Source: Actinoalloteichus caeruleus DSM 43889 (GTDB lineage Bacteria; Actinomycetota; Actinomycetes; Mycobacteriales; Pseudonocardiaceae). From it: 64,000 nucleotides of DNA. The position numbers and the translations under genes are program-made. Below are positions 27,782 to 39,401 of the stretch, in pieces (the first letter of the stretch is position 1; each line of letters opens with the position of its first letter). The stretch is from positions 5,890,001 to 5,954,000 of the forward strand of contig NZ_AUBJ02000001.1 of the NCBI RefSeq assembly GCF_000429185.2, in the 5' to 3' direction. Under the pieces are notes generated by a model. The model made no database searches, had not been told where the DNA came from, and saw nothing but the letters and a program-made list of their open reading frames with translations.

Positions 27782-28689
27782 CCGCCACCGCTGCTCCCCG
27801 CCGACCCGGCCGCACGATCCGGACCACCGCGGCTCGCTGGTCACCCGCTCGTCCCCGACCCGCCGGGCGGCACGGGGACCGGGTTGGCACCGGACCGGCC
27901 GCGGAGGTTGTCACACCCCGGTCAGCCGAGGGGAGGACAGGGCGGTTCGGACCCATCAACCCGGTGTCCCGCGCGGTCACCCCGCACTTCCCCTGCCGTG
28001 CCCGTCGGACGAGAGCGGCCAGGAGCGCGCGCCGGCCCACGCCCGTGGTGGTGGTTGGCCGGTGCCCTCGGGTGCCCCCGTCACCGGGGTCGGGCGGCAG
28101 TGAGGACACGGGGAACCGAGCGCGGAGCGGATGAGGGGGACGTCATCCCGCCCGACCAGCGGGGCCGAGCGGGGGGGCCGACCAGGAGGACAGCGGGTGG
28201 CGTCGGCACCGGACCGCGCGGAGGGACCCACTCTCCTCCGTGCTCGCGGCGGTGCCGAACGCCCCCACCTTCCACCGGTCCCCGCTCCCTGCTGCGGGGC
28301 CCGGCGAGATCGGTTCGCCCGGCGGAGTCGACGCGGTGTGGCGCGTCCTCACGCACCGCACCACGGAACAACCCCACCGGTAACGTCCGCGTAACACGCG
28401 GATGCGACCCTGCCGTCGAGGAGACGGACCTCCCGGTGCGCGGGGTTGCGCCGAACCTCCGACTTCCGCGAAAGTCCCCCGGACGTCGTAGTCGCGGGGC
28501 CCGGAACCCGTCGGTCGGGTGGCACCCGGCCGGTGCCCCCTCCACCGGACGGCGGAGGCGGCGTACCGCCGTGGGAGCCGGGCGGGGAGCCGCGCGGTGG
28601 GAGCGGCGTGACCCGGGGTTCCCGAACGGGCACCGTCCGTCGGCCTGGATGCCTTCATTCGAGGGCCCGTTGCCGGCACAGTGGACCCC
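27782..28689. other. gene-free stretch of about 900 bases
   Basis: Open frames cross this region on both strands, but all are Arg/Pro/Gly-rich shadows without family motifs. No repeat or mobile-element remnant was recognised. Confidence 0.5.
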
Positions 28690-29145
28690 ATGACTAGCGG
28701 ACAGGGAACCGACTGCGCGTTCTGTGACATCGTCGCCGGTACCGCGGAGTCCAGCGTCGTGTACCAGGACGACCTCGTCCTCGCCTTCCTGGACATCCTC
28801 CCGTTCACGCCGGGGCACCTGTTGGTGGTCCCGAGGGAACACGCCCCAGGCCTCGCGGACCTGGACGAGGAACTGGGCGCGCACCTGTTCCGCACGGCGC
28901 ACCGGATCGCGCGCGGGCTCCGTGCCGGACCGCTGCCCTGCGAGGGCGTGAACCTGCTGCTGGCGGACGGAGCCGTCGCGTTCCAGGAGGTGTTCCACGT
29001 GCACCTCCACGTCATCCCCCGCACCGTGCGCGACGGTGTCCGGCTGCACGCCAACCGCCGGCAGCCGCACCGCGCCACCCTCGACCTGATGGCGGGACGG
29101 ATCCGGGACGCCCTCACCGCCGAGCACGGCGAGAGCCGGGCCTAG
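28690..29145 (+). CDS. HIT-family protein
   Basis: The 151-residue product opens with CAFCDIVAG, the zinc-binding Cys pair common in HIT hydrolases. It contains FLDILPFTPGHLLVVPR and the histidine triad FHVHLHVIPR. HIT proteins hydrolyse or transfer nucleoside monophosphates from nucleotide conjugates such as AMP-lysine or Ap4A. ATG 28690 is chosen over GTG 28681 because the domain begins just after it. It is monocistronic as far as can be seen. Confidence 0.9.
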   Translation: MTSGQGTDCAFCDIVAGTAESSVVYQDDLVLAFLDILPFTPGHLLVVPREHAPGLADLDEELGAHLFRTAHRIARGLRAGPLPCEGVNLLLADGAVAFQEVFHVHLHVIPRTVRDGVRLHANRRQPHRATLDLMAGRIRDALTAEHGESRA

Positions 29146-29478
29146 GCACCGCGATCCCGTCGGGCCCGGGGGCCAGCTCGGCCGGCGCGCCGGTGCCGAG
29201 GGGAACGCGCCGCCGGTCCCGCGCGGCCGCCGCGACGCCCCAGGAGCACGCGGTCAACGGTCGCGCCCGGCGAGGTCCGCGCCCCTCGCCGAGACCGGTT
29301 CCGGGCACGGGGGCCGCATCCCCCTGCCCGCATGGCCGGCGACGGTCCGGGCGGCCCTCGACGGGTCCGGTCGGCCACCGCCGACGCGCACCCACGTCGC
29401 CCGCCTGGTTGGTCCGCCGTCATTCCACCAGGCGATACGGTCTTGAGAGCCCCGAGGAGACGGGGCAGGCTTGTCCGC
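29146..29478. other. intergenic stretch before the leader peptide
   Basis: No gene was seen. A GC-rich imperfect hairpin around CTCGGCCGGCGCGCCGGTGC near 29177 may end the HIT transcript. The promoter for the leader peptide and yeiH unit should lie near its right end. Confidence 0.4.
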
Positions 29479-29562
29479 ATGTCGCGGCCCGTTCCGCTGG
29501 TGGCCCGCCTCGCCGTCGATCTGATGCGCGTGGCCAGCGCGCTCTGTCATCACGAGCGCTGA
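29479..29562 (+). CDS. short leader peptide of the actinobacterial sulfur-gene type
   Basis: A 27-residue frame reads MSRPVPLVARLAVDLMRVAS and then ALCHHER. The core VDLxRVASALC is the conserved pattern of short putative leader peptides found upstream of sulfur-metabolism and sulfur-transport genes in actinobacteria. It lies 177 bases before the split YeiH gene pair. Such leaders are thought to sense cysteine supply through translation of the conserved Cys codon; here Cys23 is the only cysteine. It is followed by mutually exclusive hairpins, which fits attenuation. Confidence 0.75.
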   Translation: MSRPVPLVARLAVDLMRVASALCHHER

Positions 29563-29582
29563 CACCTCTCCTCTCACCTCGA

Positions 29583-29605
29583 CCGTCCCGGGTGGACGGA
29601 CCACC
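29583..29605 (+). promoter_or_regulatory. overlapping alternative hairpins after the leader peptide
   Basis: CCGTCC (29583-29588) pairs with GGACGG (29594-29599). GGTGG (29591-29595) can instead pair with CCACC (29601-29605). The two stems share bases, so only one can form at a time. Their place just after the leader stop suggests an attenuation switch, which is an inference. Confidence 0.4.
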
Positions 29606-29739
29606 ACCACCCGCCGCGTCGTCCTCCTCGCCGTGCCCCGGTCCCCCGCCGTGCGCCCTCGGGCCGGTCACCACGCGCGCCCCCACCGCCGCCCACGTCC
29701 GACCGGACGGGTCGGGCGCCGACCACCCGAGGTCCTGAC

Positions 29740-29892
29740 ATGAACCAGGAGAACCCCCCTCCGCCCGCACCGGTCGCCGGAGCCCGACGCCACCGGTGGC
29801 GGGTGAACGAGGACTGGGCCGCGACCCTGCTCGGTCTCGTGTTGCTCGTCCTCGTGCTCACCGGCGCGATCCCCGAAGGACTGGTGCCCTGA
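29740..29892 (+). CDS. 50-residue single-helix membrane protein, companion of YeiH
   Basis: The product holds a Pro-rich start, then RWRVNEDWAATLLGLVLLVL and a membrane helix ending in GAIPEGLVP. The NEDWAA-helix segment resembles the first helix of full-length YeiH-type exporters, so here it appears as a separate protein. GAGG precedes the ATG. Its TGA overlaps the ATG of the next gene (TGATG), so the two are translated together. Confidence 0.7.
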   Translation: MNQENPPPPAPVAGARRHRWRVNEDWAATLLGLVLLVLVLTGAIPEGLVP

Positions 29893-31055
29893 TGAGCGTC
29901 ACCCGCGACACCGACGACCAATCACCAGAGCCGGCGAGCACGCCGATCGCGGGGGCTCCCGCCACCAGGCCCACCTCCGACACCGTCCTCTGGACCGCCC
30001 TGGGCCTGCTGGTGCTGCTGGCGCTCGCGGCCTCGGTGCGGCTGCTGGAGGACAACGTCCCCACCCTGCTCGCGGACACCGCCCTCGCCGACCTGGCCTC
30101 CTCGATCGAGTACCCGGTGTACGCGATCGCCCTCGGCCTGCTGGGCAACCTGGCGCTGGGCATCACGGGAGCGCGGAACCGGATGGCCCTCGCCTTCCGC
30201 ACCGAGTTCCTCATCAAGACCGGACTCGTCCTGCTCGGCGCGTCGGTCAACCTCGGACTCATCGTCAGTGCTGCCGGCCCGGCGATCCTCCAGGCGCTGC
30301 TGCTGATCAGCGCGGTCTTCCTCTTCACCTGGTGGTTGGCTGGCCGTCTCGGCCTCGATGACCGGCTGCGGGCCCTGCTCGCGAGCGCGGTGTCGATCTG
30401 CGGGGTCAGCGCGGCCATCGCCGCCGCCGGCGCGGTCCAGGCCCGCAGGGAACAGCTGGCCTACGTCAGCGGTCTGGTGATCCTCTTCGCGCTGCCCTCC
30501 ATCTTCCTGCTGCCGTGGGCCGCGGGGGCGCTCGGTCTCAGCGAGGCGGTGACCGGCGCCTGGATCGGCGGCAACATCGACACCACGGCCGCCGTCAGCG
30601 CGGCCGGTGCCATCGCCGGTGAGGGCCCACTCCAGATCGCCAGCATCGTCAAGGTCACGCAGAACGCCCTCATGGGGGTGGTGGCCGTCGCGTTGACCGT
30701 CTACTTCGCGGTCAGGGTGGAACGGCGGCCAGGGGCCGCCGCGCCCCGCGCGGGCGAGCTGTGGCGGCGGTTCCCCAAGTTCGTCCTCGGCTTCGTCGCC
30801 GCCTCGGTCCTGACCACCACCTACCTGACCTGGATCAACCCCACCACCGGTGGTGACGTGGTCGGGGTGGCCAACGACCTGCGCGACTGGTTCCTGATCC
30901 TGGCGTTCGTCAGCATCGGGCTGGAGTTCCGGCTCGACTCGCTGCGGAGCGCAGGGTGGCGTCCCGTCGGTGTCTTCGCGGGGGCCACGCTGGTCAACCT
31001 CGTGGTCGGTCTCGGGCTGGCGCTGCTGTTGTTCCGGGGCGTCGAGGTCGGCTGA
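29892..31055 (+). CDS. YeiH/UPF0324-family putative sulfate exporter
   Basis: The product is 387 residues with about ten membrane helices. Family blocks include LALGITGARNRMALAFR, FLIKTGLVLLGASVNLG, LLASAVSICGVSAAIAAAGA, and TGAWIGGNIDTTAAVSAAG followed by IASIVKVTQNALMG. It lies in the cytoplasmic membrane; the family is called a putative sulfate exporter and related proteins are tied to sulfonate and cysteine metabolism. The start ATG overlaps the small upstream gene. The cysteine-type leader peptide upstream supports a sulfur role. Confidence 0.88.
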   Translation: MSVTRDTDDQSPEPASTPIAGAPATRPTSDTVLWTALGLLVLLALAASVRLLEDNVPTLLADTALADLASSIEYPVYAIALGLLGNLALGITGARNRMALAFRTEFLIKTGLVLLGASVNLGLIVSAAGPAILQALLLISAVFLFTWWLAGRLGLDDRLRALLASAVSICGVSAAIAAAGAVQARREQLAYVSGLVILFALPSIFLLPWAAGALGLSEAVTGAWIGGNIDTTAAVSAAGAIAGEGPLQIASIVKVTQNALMGVVAVALTVYFAVRVERRPGAAAPRAGELWRRFPKFVLGFVAASVLTTTYLTWINPTTGGDVVGVANDLRDWFLILAFVSIGLEFRLDSLRSAGWRPVGVFAGATLVNLVVGLGLALLLFRGVEVG

Positions 31056-31345
31056 CACCGGAACGCCCGGCTGGGTCGCGACCGGAGCGCCCGAGCGCCG
31101 GGAGCACCCCTGGAGGGGGGTGTTCCCGGCGGGGAGTGAGCGGGAACGACCCGGGCGGGCGGCGCTCTCCCGTTCGAAGGGCGAGGACCGGTCTCCTCCT
31201 GACCCAGGGTGAGACGTCGTTCCACCCCAACTGGTCTGAGCGAGTGAGCATCCCCCTCCGTCCCGGTGTTTCCCCCGCTGAGCGTTCCTTTCGTTCCTTT
31301 CGTGCGTTAGGTTGCCGGTTGACTGCGGAGGGTGCAGGAGGCGGC

Positions 31346-32728
31346 ATGTGGGTCGTCGGTACTCAGCGGGCGAAACCGCTGACCAGCACGTCCGGCTCGT
31401 GGTTCCGACAACGGTTGTTGGAGATCAGTCCTGACCTCGGCCCACCCGGCGTGGCGTACTTCGAGGTGCTCGTTCCCGCCGCCGGCGGCGAACCGGACCT
31501 CGTCGTGCCCGCGCTGCTGTTCACACCCGGTGCCCTGTTGGTGGTGGAGTTCCGATCACTGCCCTGGTACCGGCGGGGCGAACTGCGGGTGGAGCTGACC
31601 GGGCCCTGGACCGTGGACGGCATGGACTCCGGACTGGGCGACGAGGTCGACCGCAACCCGGGGGAACGCGTGACGAGGATGGTGTTCGCCCTCCGCGACC
31701 ACCTCCGGCGGCACGGCCTCGCGGATCTGCCGGTCCGCGGGCTGGTCTGCGTGGCCGGCCCCGGTCTCCGCGTCCGCCAGCCGCGCTCGGTGCGCCGCCT
31801 CGGCCACTACGCGGTGTGCGTGGCCGACTCCGCCGCCATCGCCAAGGCGGTGGCCCGGCAGGCCGGCGGCCGCGGGGTGTGGGACGCCGAGGACGTCCGG
31901 GAGGTCCTGCGTTCGCTGCACCTGCACTTCGACATGCCCCAGGACCACCAGCTCGCCCCCGACGACTTCGACGGCCGAGGACGTGACGACGTCCGCGCGG
32001 TCACCGAGACCCGGTCGGAGCCGGCCGAGGGCGGGGGACCAGCGGAGAAACCCGATCGGGGGGAGCCGGACCCCGTCGAGGAGGCGGAGAAGGACCTGCC
32101 GCTGGCCGGCCTGCGCCGGTTCGTCCGGCCCGAGCTGCTGGTGGTCCCCGCCATCCTCATCCCGGCCATCGTGGCCATCGCCTTCATCGTCTGGCTGGTC
32201 AGCGGTGTCACCGGCGTCCTGTCCTGGTTCGGGTCATCCGACGAGGACGCCGCCGCACCGGTACGGATCGGCGAGACCGCCCAGGTCGACGGGCAGCAGT
32301 TCAACGTCATCGCCGTCGCCACCAACAACGACTGCGGCGAACACGCCACCGACGGGCTGCGGGAGTTCTTCACCAGGAACCCGTGCGAGCGCCTGGACCG
32401 CACGGTGTACCGCGGCGAGGTCGACGGAGCGCCGGTCGACGTGCTCCTCGCCGAGGTGGTGATGCCGGACGAGGAGACGGCGCGTGCCCTGGACGACGAA
32501 CTCGGCCGCCCCGACCCGGGCCGCCTGGTCGGACCCCGGCTCACCGGCGAGCCGGTGGCCCTGGCCAACAGCGGAGCCGACACCGTCGAGTTCGTCACGA
32601 CCGCCACCACGGTCCGTCACGACCTGGTGGTGCGCAGCGCCCATGCCAGTTCGGCGGACCCCGCCCGCCCGGCGCCCCCCGAGGCGCTGGCACGGCTGCG
32701 GGACGCGGTGCTGCGCTCGGAGACCTGA
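31346..32728 (+). CDS. single-helix membrane protein with NERD-like N-terminal domain
   Basis: This 460-residue protein is not firmly assigned. Residues 35-140 resemble a degenerate NERD (nuclease-related) domain: LVVPALLFTPGALLVVEFRS, a strand ending in WTVDG, then NPGERVTRMVFALRDHL. The NERD Glu-x-Lys is Glu-Phe-Arg here, so nuclease activity is doubtful. Residues 205-250 are an acidic linker, 264-286 a membrane helix (VPAILIPAIVAIAFIVW), and 300-460 a C-terminal domain with two Cys. With no signal peptide, the N-terminal domain should face the cytoplasm. AGGAGG lies six bases before ATG 31346. A tandem CGTTCCTTT repeat (31283-31300) lies upstream. Confidence 0.65.
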   Translation: MWVVGTQRAKPLTSTSGSWFRQRLLEISPDLGPPGVAYFEVLVPAAGGEPDLVVPALLFTPGALLVVEFRSLPWYRRGELRVELTGPWTVDGMDSGLGDEVDRNPGERVTRMVFALRDHLRRHGLADLPVRGLVCVAGPGLRVRQPRSVRRLGHYAVCVADSAAIAKAVARQAGGRGVWDAEDVREVLRSLHLHFDMPQDHQLAPDDFDGRGRDDVRAVTETRSEPAEGGGPAEKPDRGEPDPVEEAEKDLPLAGLRRFVRPELLVVPAILIPAIVAIAFIVWLVSGVTGVLSWFGSSDEDAAAPVRIGETAQVDGQQFNVIAVATNNDCGEHATDGLREFFTRNPCERLDRTVYRGEVDGAPVDVLLAEVVMPDEETARALDDELGRPDPGRLVGPRLTGEPVALANSGADTVEFVTTATTVRHDLVVRSAHASSADPARPAPPEALARLRDAVLRSET

Positions 32729-32798
32729 CCGGGTGGAGCCCGCCCGGCACTCACCAGCCGGTTCGGAGTTGTCGGAGGGTGGCCGTAACCTTGGGTGA

Positions 32799-34856
32799 AT
32801 GGCCGACCCGTCGACCTACCGTCCTCAGCCGGGTTCCATCCCGGACGCGCCTGGCGTCTACAAGTTCCGCGACGAGCACGGCCGGGTCATCTACGTGGGG
32901 AAGGCGAAGAGCCTGCGCTCCCGCCTGTCCTCCTACTTCGCCGACCTCACCGGCCTGCACCCCCGCACACGCCAGATGGTCACCTCGGCGGGTTCCGTCG
33001 AGTGGACCGTGGTCAGCACCGAGGTGGAGGCGCTCCAGCTCGAGTACTCCTGGATCAAGGAGTTCGACCCCCGGTTCAACGTCCGCTACCGGGACGACAA
33101 GTCATACCCGGTGCTCGCCGTCACCATGAACGAGGAGCTGCCCCGGCTCCTGGTCTACCGGGGGCCGCGTCGCAGGGGAGTCCGCTACTTCGGTCCGTAC
33201 GCGCACGCCTGGGCGATCCGCGAGACCCTCGACATGCTGCTACGGGTCTTCCCCGCGCGGACCTGCTCGGCGGGGGTCCTGCGGCGCCACCAGCAGATCG
33301 GGCGCCCCTGCCTGCTCGGGTACATCGGCAAGTGCTCCGCTCCGTGCGTGGGACGGGTCACCCCCGAGGAGCACCGTGACATCGTCGACGACTTCTGCGA
33401 CTTCCTCGGCGGCCGCACCGACACCATGATCCGCCGTCTGGAGCGGGAGATGGGCGAGGCGGCCGAGGGCCTGGAGTTCGAACGCGCGGCCCGACTGCGC
33501 GACGACCTGGGTGCGCTGCGGCGGGCGATGGAGAAGCAGGCCGTCGTCCTGGGTGACGGCACGGACGCCGACGTCATCGCCTTCGCCCAGGACGAGCTGG
33601 CGGCGGCGGTCCAGATCTTCCACGTCCGGGGCGGGCGGGTCCGGGGCCAGCGGGGTTGGGTGATCGACAAGGTCGAGGCCACCGACACCCCGGCCCTGGT
33701 CGAGCGGTTCCTCAGCCAGTTCTACGGCGAGCAGGCGACGCTCGTGGAGGTGACCGACACCGACTCGGACGCGGCGGCCGTCCCCCGCGAGGTGCTGGTT
33801 CCCGAGCTGCCCGCCGACGCCGAGGCCGTCACCGAGTGGTTGAGCGGGCTGCGCGGGGGGCGCGTGCGCCTCCGGGTCCCCCAACGCGGGGACAAACGGG
33901 CGTTGATGGAGACGGTCGCCCGCAACGCGGCGGAGGCGTTCGCGCAGCACAAGCTGCGGAGGGCCGGCGACCTGACCGCCCGGTCCGCCGCGCTCCAGGA
34001 ACTCCAGGACGGCCTCGCGCTCGACAGCGCCCCGCTGCGCATCGAGTGCGTCGACGTCAGCCACGTCCAGGGCAGCGACGTCGTCGCCTCCCTCGTCGTC
34101 TTCGAGGACGGGGTGCCCCGCAAGTCGGACTACCGTCGGTTCGCCGTGCGGGAGGGCGCCGAGGGCGGGGACGTGGCCTCCATCGCGGAGGTCACCCGAC
34201 GCAGGTTCGCCCGCTTCCGGAGCGACGGTGAGCGCCAGGACGCCGCCGAACGCCGGGTCACCGAGGACGCGGTGGCCGAGACCCTGGGTGGGGCCTCGGC
34301 CACCGGGTCCGACACGGGCACCCCCGCCGGCGTCGACCCCGAGACGGGCCGGCCACGACGCTTCGCGTACCCGCCGAACCTGCTGGTGGTCGACGGTGCC
34401 GGGCCGCAGGCGAACGCCGCGGCCGACGTGCTCGCCGACCTCGGGATCACCGACGTCGCCGTCGTCGGGCTGGCCAAGCGCCTGGAGGAGGTCTGGGTGG
34501 CCGGCGAACCGGACCCGGTGATCCTGCCGAGGACCAGTGAGGCCCTGTACCTGTTGCAGCGGGTCCGCGACGAGGCGCACCGCTTCGCCATCGCCTACCA
34601 CCGGCAGAAGCGGTCGTCCAGGATGACCAGGTCGGAGCTGGACGACATCCCGGGGTTGGGCCAGGCCAGACGGACCGCGCTGCTGAAGCACTTCGGTTCG
34701 CTGCGCCGGTTGCGGGCGGCGAGCGTCGAGGAGATCAGCGGGGTGCCGGGAGTGGGCCGGCACACCGCGGAGGCGGTGCGACGCGCGTTGTCGGGGGAAC
34801 AGGAAGGGCGGACGGAGCGTCCCACCCAGGAGAGGAACGAAGGGGGAGCCAAGTGA
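32799..34856 (+). CDS. uvrC: excinuclease ABC subunit C
   Basis: The product is 685 residues. The GIY-YIG nuclease domain is near the start ([20 protein letters not shown]) and makes the 3' cut. A Cys-containing segment follows ([11 protein letters not shown]...[10 protein letters not shown]), then the UVR domain near residue 210-245 and the RNase H-like 5'-cutting domain with [17 protein letters not shown] and [10 protein letters not shown]. Helix-hairpin-helix repeats end the protein ([18 protein letters not shown]). It works with UvrA and UvrB in nucleotide excision repair. Its TGA overlaps the rapZ GTG (GTGA), so the two are coupled. Confidence 0.97.
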   Translation: MADPSTYRPQPGSIPDAPGVYKFRDEHGRVIYVGKAKSLRSRLSSYFADLTGLHPRTRQMVTSAGSVEWTVVSTEVEALQLEYSWIKEFDPRFNVRYRDDKSYPVLAVTMNEELPRLLVYRGPRRRGVRYFGPYAHAWAIRETLDMLLRVFPARTCSAGVLRRHQQIGRPCLLGYIGKCSAPCVGRVTPEEHRDIVDDFCDFLGGRTDTMIRRLEREMGEAAEGLEFERAARLRDDLGALRRAMEKQAVVLGDGTDADVIAFAQDELAAAVQIFHVRGGRVRGQRGWVIDKVEATDTPALVERFLSQFYGEQATLVEVTDTDSDAAAVPREVLVPELPADAEAVTEWLSGLRGGRVRLRVPQRGDKRALMETVARNAAEAFAQHKLRRAGDLTARSAALQELQDGLALDSAPLRIECVDVSHVQGSDVVASLVVFEDGVPRKSDYRRFAVREGAEGGDVASIAEVTRRRFARFRSDGERQDAAERRVTEDAVAETLGGASATGSDTGTPAGVDPETGRPRRFAYPPNLLVVDGAGPQANAAADVLADLGITDVAVVGLAKRLEEVWVAGEPDPVILPRTSEALYLLQRVRDEAHRFAIAYHRQKRSSRMTRSELDDIPGLGQARRTALLKHFGSLRRLRAASVEEISGVPGVGRHTAEAVRRALSGEQEGRTERPTQERNEGGAK

Positions 34857-35755
34857 GGGCAACACCCGTGGACGAGGGCGGCGCGGAGGGCACCGGCATC
34901 GAGGTGGCCGTGGTCACGGGGCTCTCCGGCGCGGGCCGGAGCACCGCGGCCAAGTGCCTGGAGGACCTCGGGTGGTTCGTGGTCGACAACCTGCCGCCCG
35001 AGCTGATCGTGACGATGGTGGAGCTGGGCGCCAGGTCCAACGCGGTGATCACCAGGGTCGCGGTGGTCATGGACGTCCGCAGCCGCGCGTTCACCGACGA
35101 CCTGGCCTCCGTCATCAAGGACCTCGACGCCAGCGGTTACAAGCCGAGGGTGCTGTTCCTGGAGGCGACGGACGCGGTGCTGGTGCGCCGCTTCGAGCAG
35201 GTGCGGCGCGGCCACCCGATGCAGGGCGACGGGCGGCTGGTCGACGGCATCACCGCCGAGCGGGCGCTGCTCGCCCGGCTGCGGGCCGAGGCCGACCTGG
35301 TCCTGGACACCAGTGCGCTCTCGGTCCACCAGTTGCGGGCCAAGATCGAGGACACCTTCGGCACCGAGGCCAGCACGCACACCCGGGTCACCGTGCTGTC
35401 CTTCGGCTACAAGTACGGGCTGCCGATGGACGCCGACCTCGTGATGGACGTCCGCTTCCTGCCCAACCCGTTCTGGATCCCCGAGCTGCGCGAGTTCACC
35501 GGGCAGGACGCCGACGTGCGCAACTACGTGCTGGGCCAGGAGGGGGCTGAGGAGTTCCTGGAGCGATACCACGAACTGTTGCGGCTGGTCGGGGCCGGTT
35601 ACCGGCGGGAGGGCAAGCGGTATCTCACACTGGCGGTCGGGTGCACGGGGGGGAAGCACCGCAGCGTGGCCCTGTCCGAGGAACTGGCCGGCCGGTTGGC
35701 CACCGAGGACGGGATGGCGGTGACCGTGGTACACCGGGACCTCGGCCGCGAGTAG
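34853..35755 (+). CDS. rapZ: RapZ-type nucleotide-binding protein (YvcJ family)
   Basis: The 300-residue product has Walker [10 protein letters not shown] at 23-31, the block [33 protein letters not shown], and the C-terminal domain SFGYKYGLP and [10 protein letters not shown]. Family members bind ATP/GTP; in E. coli RapZ guides RNase E to a small RNA. In actinobacteria the gene keeps its place between uvrC and yvcK/whiA, but the molecular target is not established. The GTG start overlaps the uvrC stop. Confidence 0.95.
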   Translation: MRATPVDEGGAEGTGIEVAVVTGLSGAGRSTAAKCLEDLGWFVVDNLPPELIVTMVELGARSNAVITRVAVVMDVRSRAFTDDLASVIKDLDASGYKPRVLFLEATDAVLVRRFEQVRRGHPMQGDGRLVDGITAERALLARLRAEADLVLDTSALSVHQLRAKIEDTFGTEASTHTRVTVLSFGYKYGLPMDADLVMDVRFLPNPFWIPELREFTGQDADVRNYVLGQEGAEEFLERYHELLRLVGAGYRREGKRYLTLAVGCTGGKHRSVALSEELAGRLATEDGMAVTVVHRDLGRE

Positions 35756-35853
35756 GCCCCACGACGACGGGGGGTGCTCGCGGCATCGCCACCCGGTAGG
35801 GCCGGGCCCGGTCGCGGCCGGCTCGGCCCATGTCAGCGAGGACCTTCGAGAGT

Positions 35854-36996
35854 ATGACGACAGTGCCCGAGGCACGGACGAACGACGCCGGAGCCGGTTG
35901 GTCCCGGCCACCGCGAGTGGTCGCGCTCGGCGGGGGCCACGGCCTCCAGGCCACGCTGGCCGCGCTGCGCGGGGTGACCCCGCGGGTGACGGCGGTGGTC
36001 ACCGTCGCCGACGACGGTGGCTCGTCCGGTCGGCTCCGCAGGGAACTGGGCCTGCTGCCCCCGGGGGACCTGCGGAAGGCTCTGGAGGCGCTGGCACCCG
36101 ACGGACCGGACGGGCAGCTGTGGTCCCGCGTCTTCGGCCACCGGTTCGGCGGGAGTGGCGCCCTGGCTGGGCATGCCGTGGGCAACCTGCTCATCGCCGG
36201 ACTGCTGGAGGTCCTCGGCGACCCGGTGGCCGTGCTGGACCACGTTCGACGGCTGCTCGGCGTGCGGGCCCGGGTCCTGCCGATGTCCACCGAACCGCTC
36301 GACATCGAGGCCGAGGTGTCCGGACTGTCGGACAACCCGCACCGGCTCCGGCGGATCCGGGGTCAGGTCGCCGTGGCGACTACCCCCGGTCGGGTGAAAA
36401 GGGTGTGGTTGCGCAACGTGGCCGATCCTGACGGACGGCTCACGGCCTGCCCGGAAGCGGTACACGCGGTGCACTCCGCGGATGTCGTCATCCTCGGCCC
36501 GGGATCGTGGTTTACCAGCGTACTGCCGCATCTGCTGCTCCCCGAGCTGCACGACGCCCTGCTGACGACCACCGCCCGTAAGGTCCTCGTCCTGAACCTT
36601 GTCCCCCAACCGGGTGAGACGGCCGGTTTCTCGCCCGAGCAGCACCTGCACGTACTCTCCGAACATGCTCCGCGTCTGCGGGTGGACGACGTCATCGCCG
36701 ACATCGACTCGGTGCCGACGCCCGACCGACTGCGTCGCGCCACCGGCGAACTGGGCGGCACCACGCACCTGAGACGGGTCGCCGACGACGACGCTCCGGA
36801 CCGGCACGACCCGGCCGCGCTGGGTGCCGCGCTCGCCGCGGCGATCGGCGTGGCGGACCGGACCGTGGAGCACTCCGGTGGCGCCGAGGGCGTCGCCGAC
36901 CTGGACCGGTTTGGGCTTGCCGGGCCGGCTGACCTGTGCGGTCAGCCCAGCGGACCGGCGGCGCGCGCAGACGAGGAGGACGAGCGGTGGCGATGA
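35854..36996 (+). CDS. yvcK: YvcK/CofD-like gluconeogenesis factor
   Basis: From ATG 35854 the product is 380 residues. It begins with [14 protein letters not shown] and has [17 protein letters not shown] and [20 protein letters not shown] and [17 protein letters not shown] follow, then the [13 protein letters not shown] segment near the end. These are the CofD-fold motifs of YvcK, which binds UDP-sugars and supports growth on gluconeogenic carbon and peptidoglycan precursor supply. ATG 35854 is preferred over ATG 35830 because GAGAG precedes it. The stop overlaps whiA, giving the conserved order rapZ-yvcK-whiA. Confidence 0.95.
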   Translation: MTTVPEARTNDAGAGWSRPPRVVALGGGHGLQATLAALRGVTPRVTAVVTVADDGGSSGRLRRELGLLPPGDLRKALEALAPDGPDGQLWSRVFGHRFGGSGALAGHAVGNLLIAGLLEVLGDPVAVLDHVRRLLGVRARVLPMSTEPLDIEAEVSGLSDNPHRLRRIRGQVAVATTPGRVKRVWLRNVADPDGRLTACPEAVHAVHSADVVILGPGSWFTSVLPHLLLPELHDALLTTTARKVLVLNLVPQPGETAGFSPEQHLHVLSEHAPRLRVDDVIADIDSVPTPDRLRRATGELGGTTHLRRVADDDAPDRHDPAALGAALAAAIGVADRTVEHSGGAEGVADLDRFGLAGPADLCGQPSGPAARADEEDERWR

Positions 36997-37973
36997 CCGC
37001 GGCGGTCAAGGACGAACTCAGTCGCCTGGTGGTGACGAAGACCTGCTGTCGTCGTGCCGAGGTGTCCGCGCTGCTGAGATTCTCCGGCGGCCTGCACATC
37101 GTGGCCGGCCGGGTGGTCGTCGAGGCGGAGGTCGACACCGGCTCGGTGGCCCGCAGGCTCCGGAAGGAGATCCACGAGCTCTACGGCTACACGGCCGAAC
37201 TCCAGGTGATGACGTCCGGAGGGCTGCGCAAGGGCACCCGGTACGTCGCGCGGGTGGTCAAGGACGGTGAGGGGCTGGCACGGCAGACCGGCCTGCTGGA
37301 CTCCCGGGGCCGGCCGGTGCGGGGCCTCCCCGTGCACGTCGTCTCCGGCGGTGCCTGCGACGCCGAGGCCGCGTTGCGCGGGGCCTTCCTCGCCCACGGG
37401 TCCCTCACCGAGCCCGGTCGGTCCTCCGCGATGGAGGTCACCTGCCCGGGGCCGGAGGCGGCACTGGCCCTGGTGGGCGCCGCCCGGCGGCTGAACGTGC
37501 AGGCCCGCTCGCGCGAGGTCAGGGGGGCGGACCGGGTCGTGGTCCGGGACGGCGACGCGATCGGCGCCCTGCTCACCAGGCTGGGAGCCCACGCCAGCGT
37601 GCTCGCGTGGGAGGAACGGCGGATGCGCCGCGAGGTGCGGGCCACCGCCAACCGGCTGGCGAACTTCGACGACGCCAACCTCCGGCGGTCCGCCCGGGCC
37701 GCGGTGGCGGCGGCCGCCAAGGTGGAGCGGGCGATCGAGCTGCTGGGCGACGACGCCCCCGACCACCTGGTGGTGGCCGGGCAGCTCCGGCTGAGCCACC
37801 GGCAGGCCTCGCTGGAGGAGCTCGGCCAGCTGGCCGAACCCCCGATGACCAAGGACGCCGTCGCCGGCCGCATCCGCCGCCTGTTGGCGATGGCCGACAA
37901 GCGCGCCAGGGATCTGGGCGTGCCCGGAACGGACTCCGCCGTCACCCAGGAGATGTTGGAGGTCGACGCCTGA
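36987..37973 (+). CDS. whiA: sporulation/cell division regulator WhiA
   Basis: The 328-residue product begins [14 protein letters not shown] and has the degenerate LAGLIDADG-like domain ([21 protein letters not shown]-type start, then [13 protein letters not shown]). A C-terminal helix-turn-helix follows ([18 protein letters not shown]...[13 protein letters not shown]). In Streptomyces WhiA binds promoters with WhiB to drive sporulation septation genes. GTG 36987 is chosen because AGGAGG lies 7 bases upstream; the in-frame ATG at 36993 overlaps the yvcK stop and is the alternative. Confidence 0.96.
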   Translation: MAMTAAVKDELSRLVVTKTCCRRAEVSALLRFSGGLHIVAGRVVVEAEVDTGSVARRLRKEIHELYGYTAELQVMTSGGLRKGTRYVARVVKDGEGLARQTGLLDSRGRPVRGLPVHVVSGGACDAEAALRGAFLAHGSLTEPGRSSAMEVTCPGPEAALALVGAARRLNVQARSREVRGADRVVVRDGDAIGALLTRLGAHASVLAWEERRMRREVRATANRLANFDDANLRRSARAAVAAAAKVERAIELLGDDAPDHLVVAGQLRLSHRQASLEELGQLAEPPMTKDAVAGRIRRLLAMADKRARDLGVPGTDSAVTQEMLEVDA

Positions 37974-39364
<1,391 letters not shown>

Positions 39365-39401
39365 CCGGCGCGCGCGAGCGAGGGGTGGGAAGGACAACCT
39401 C

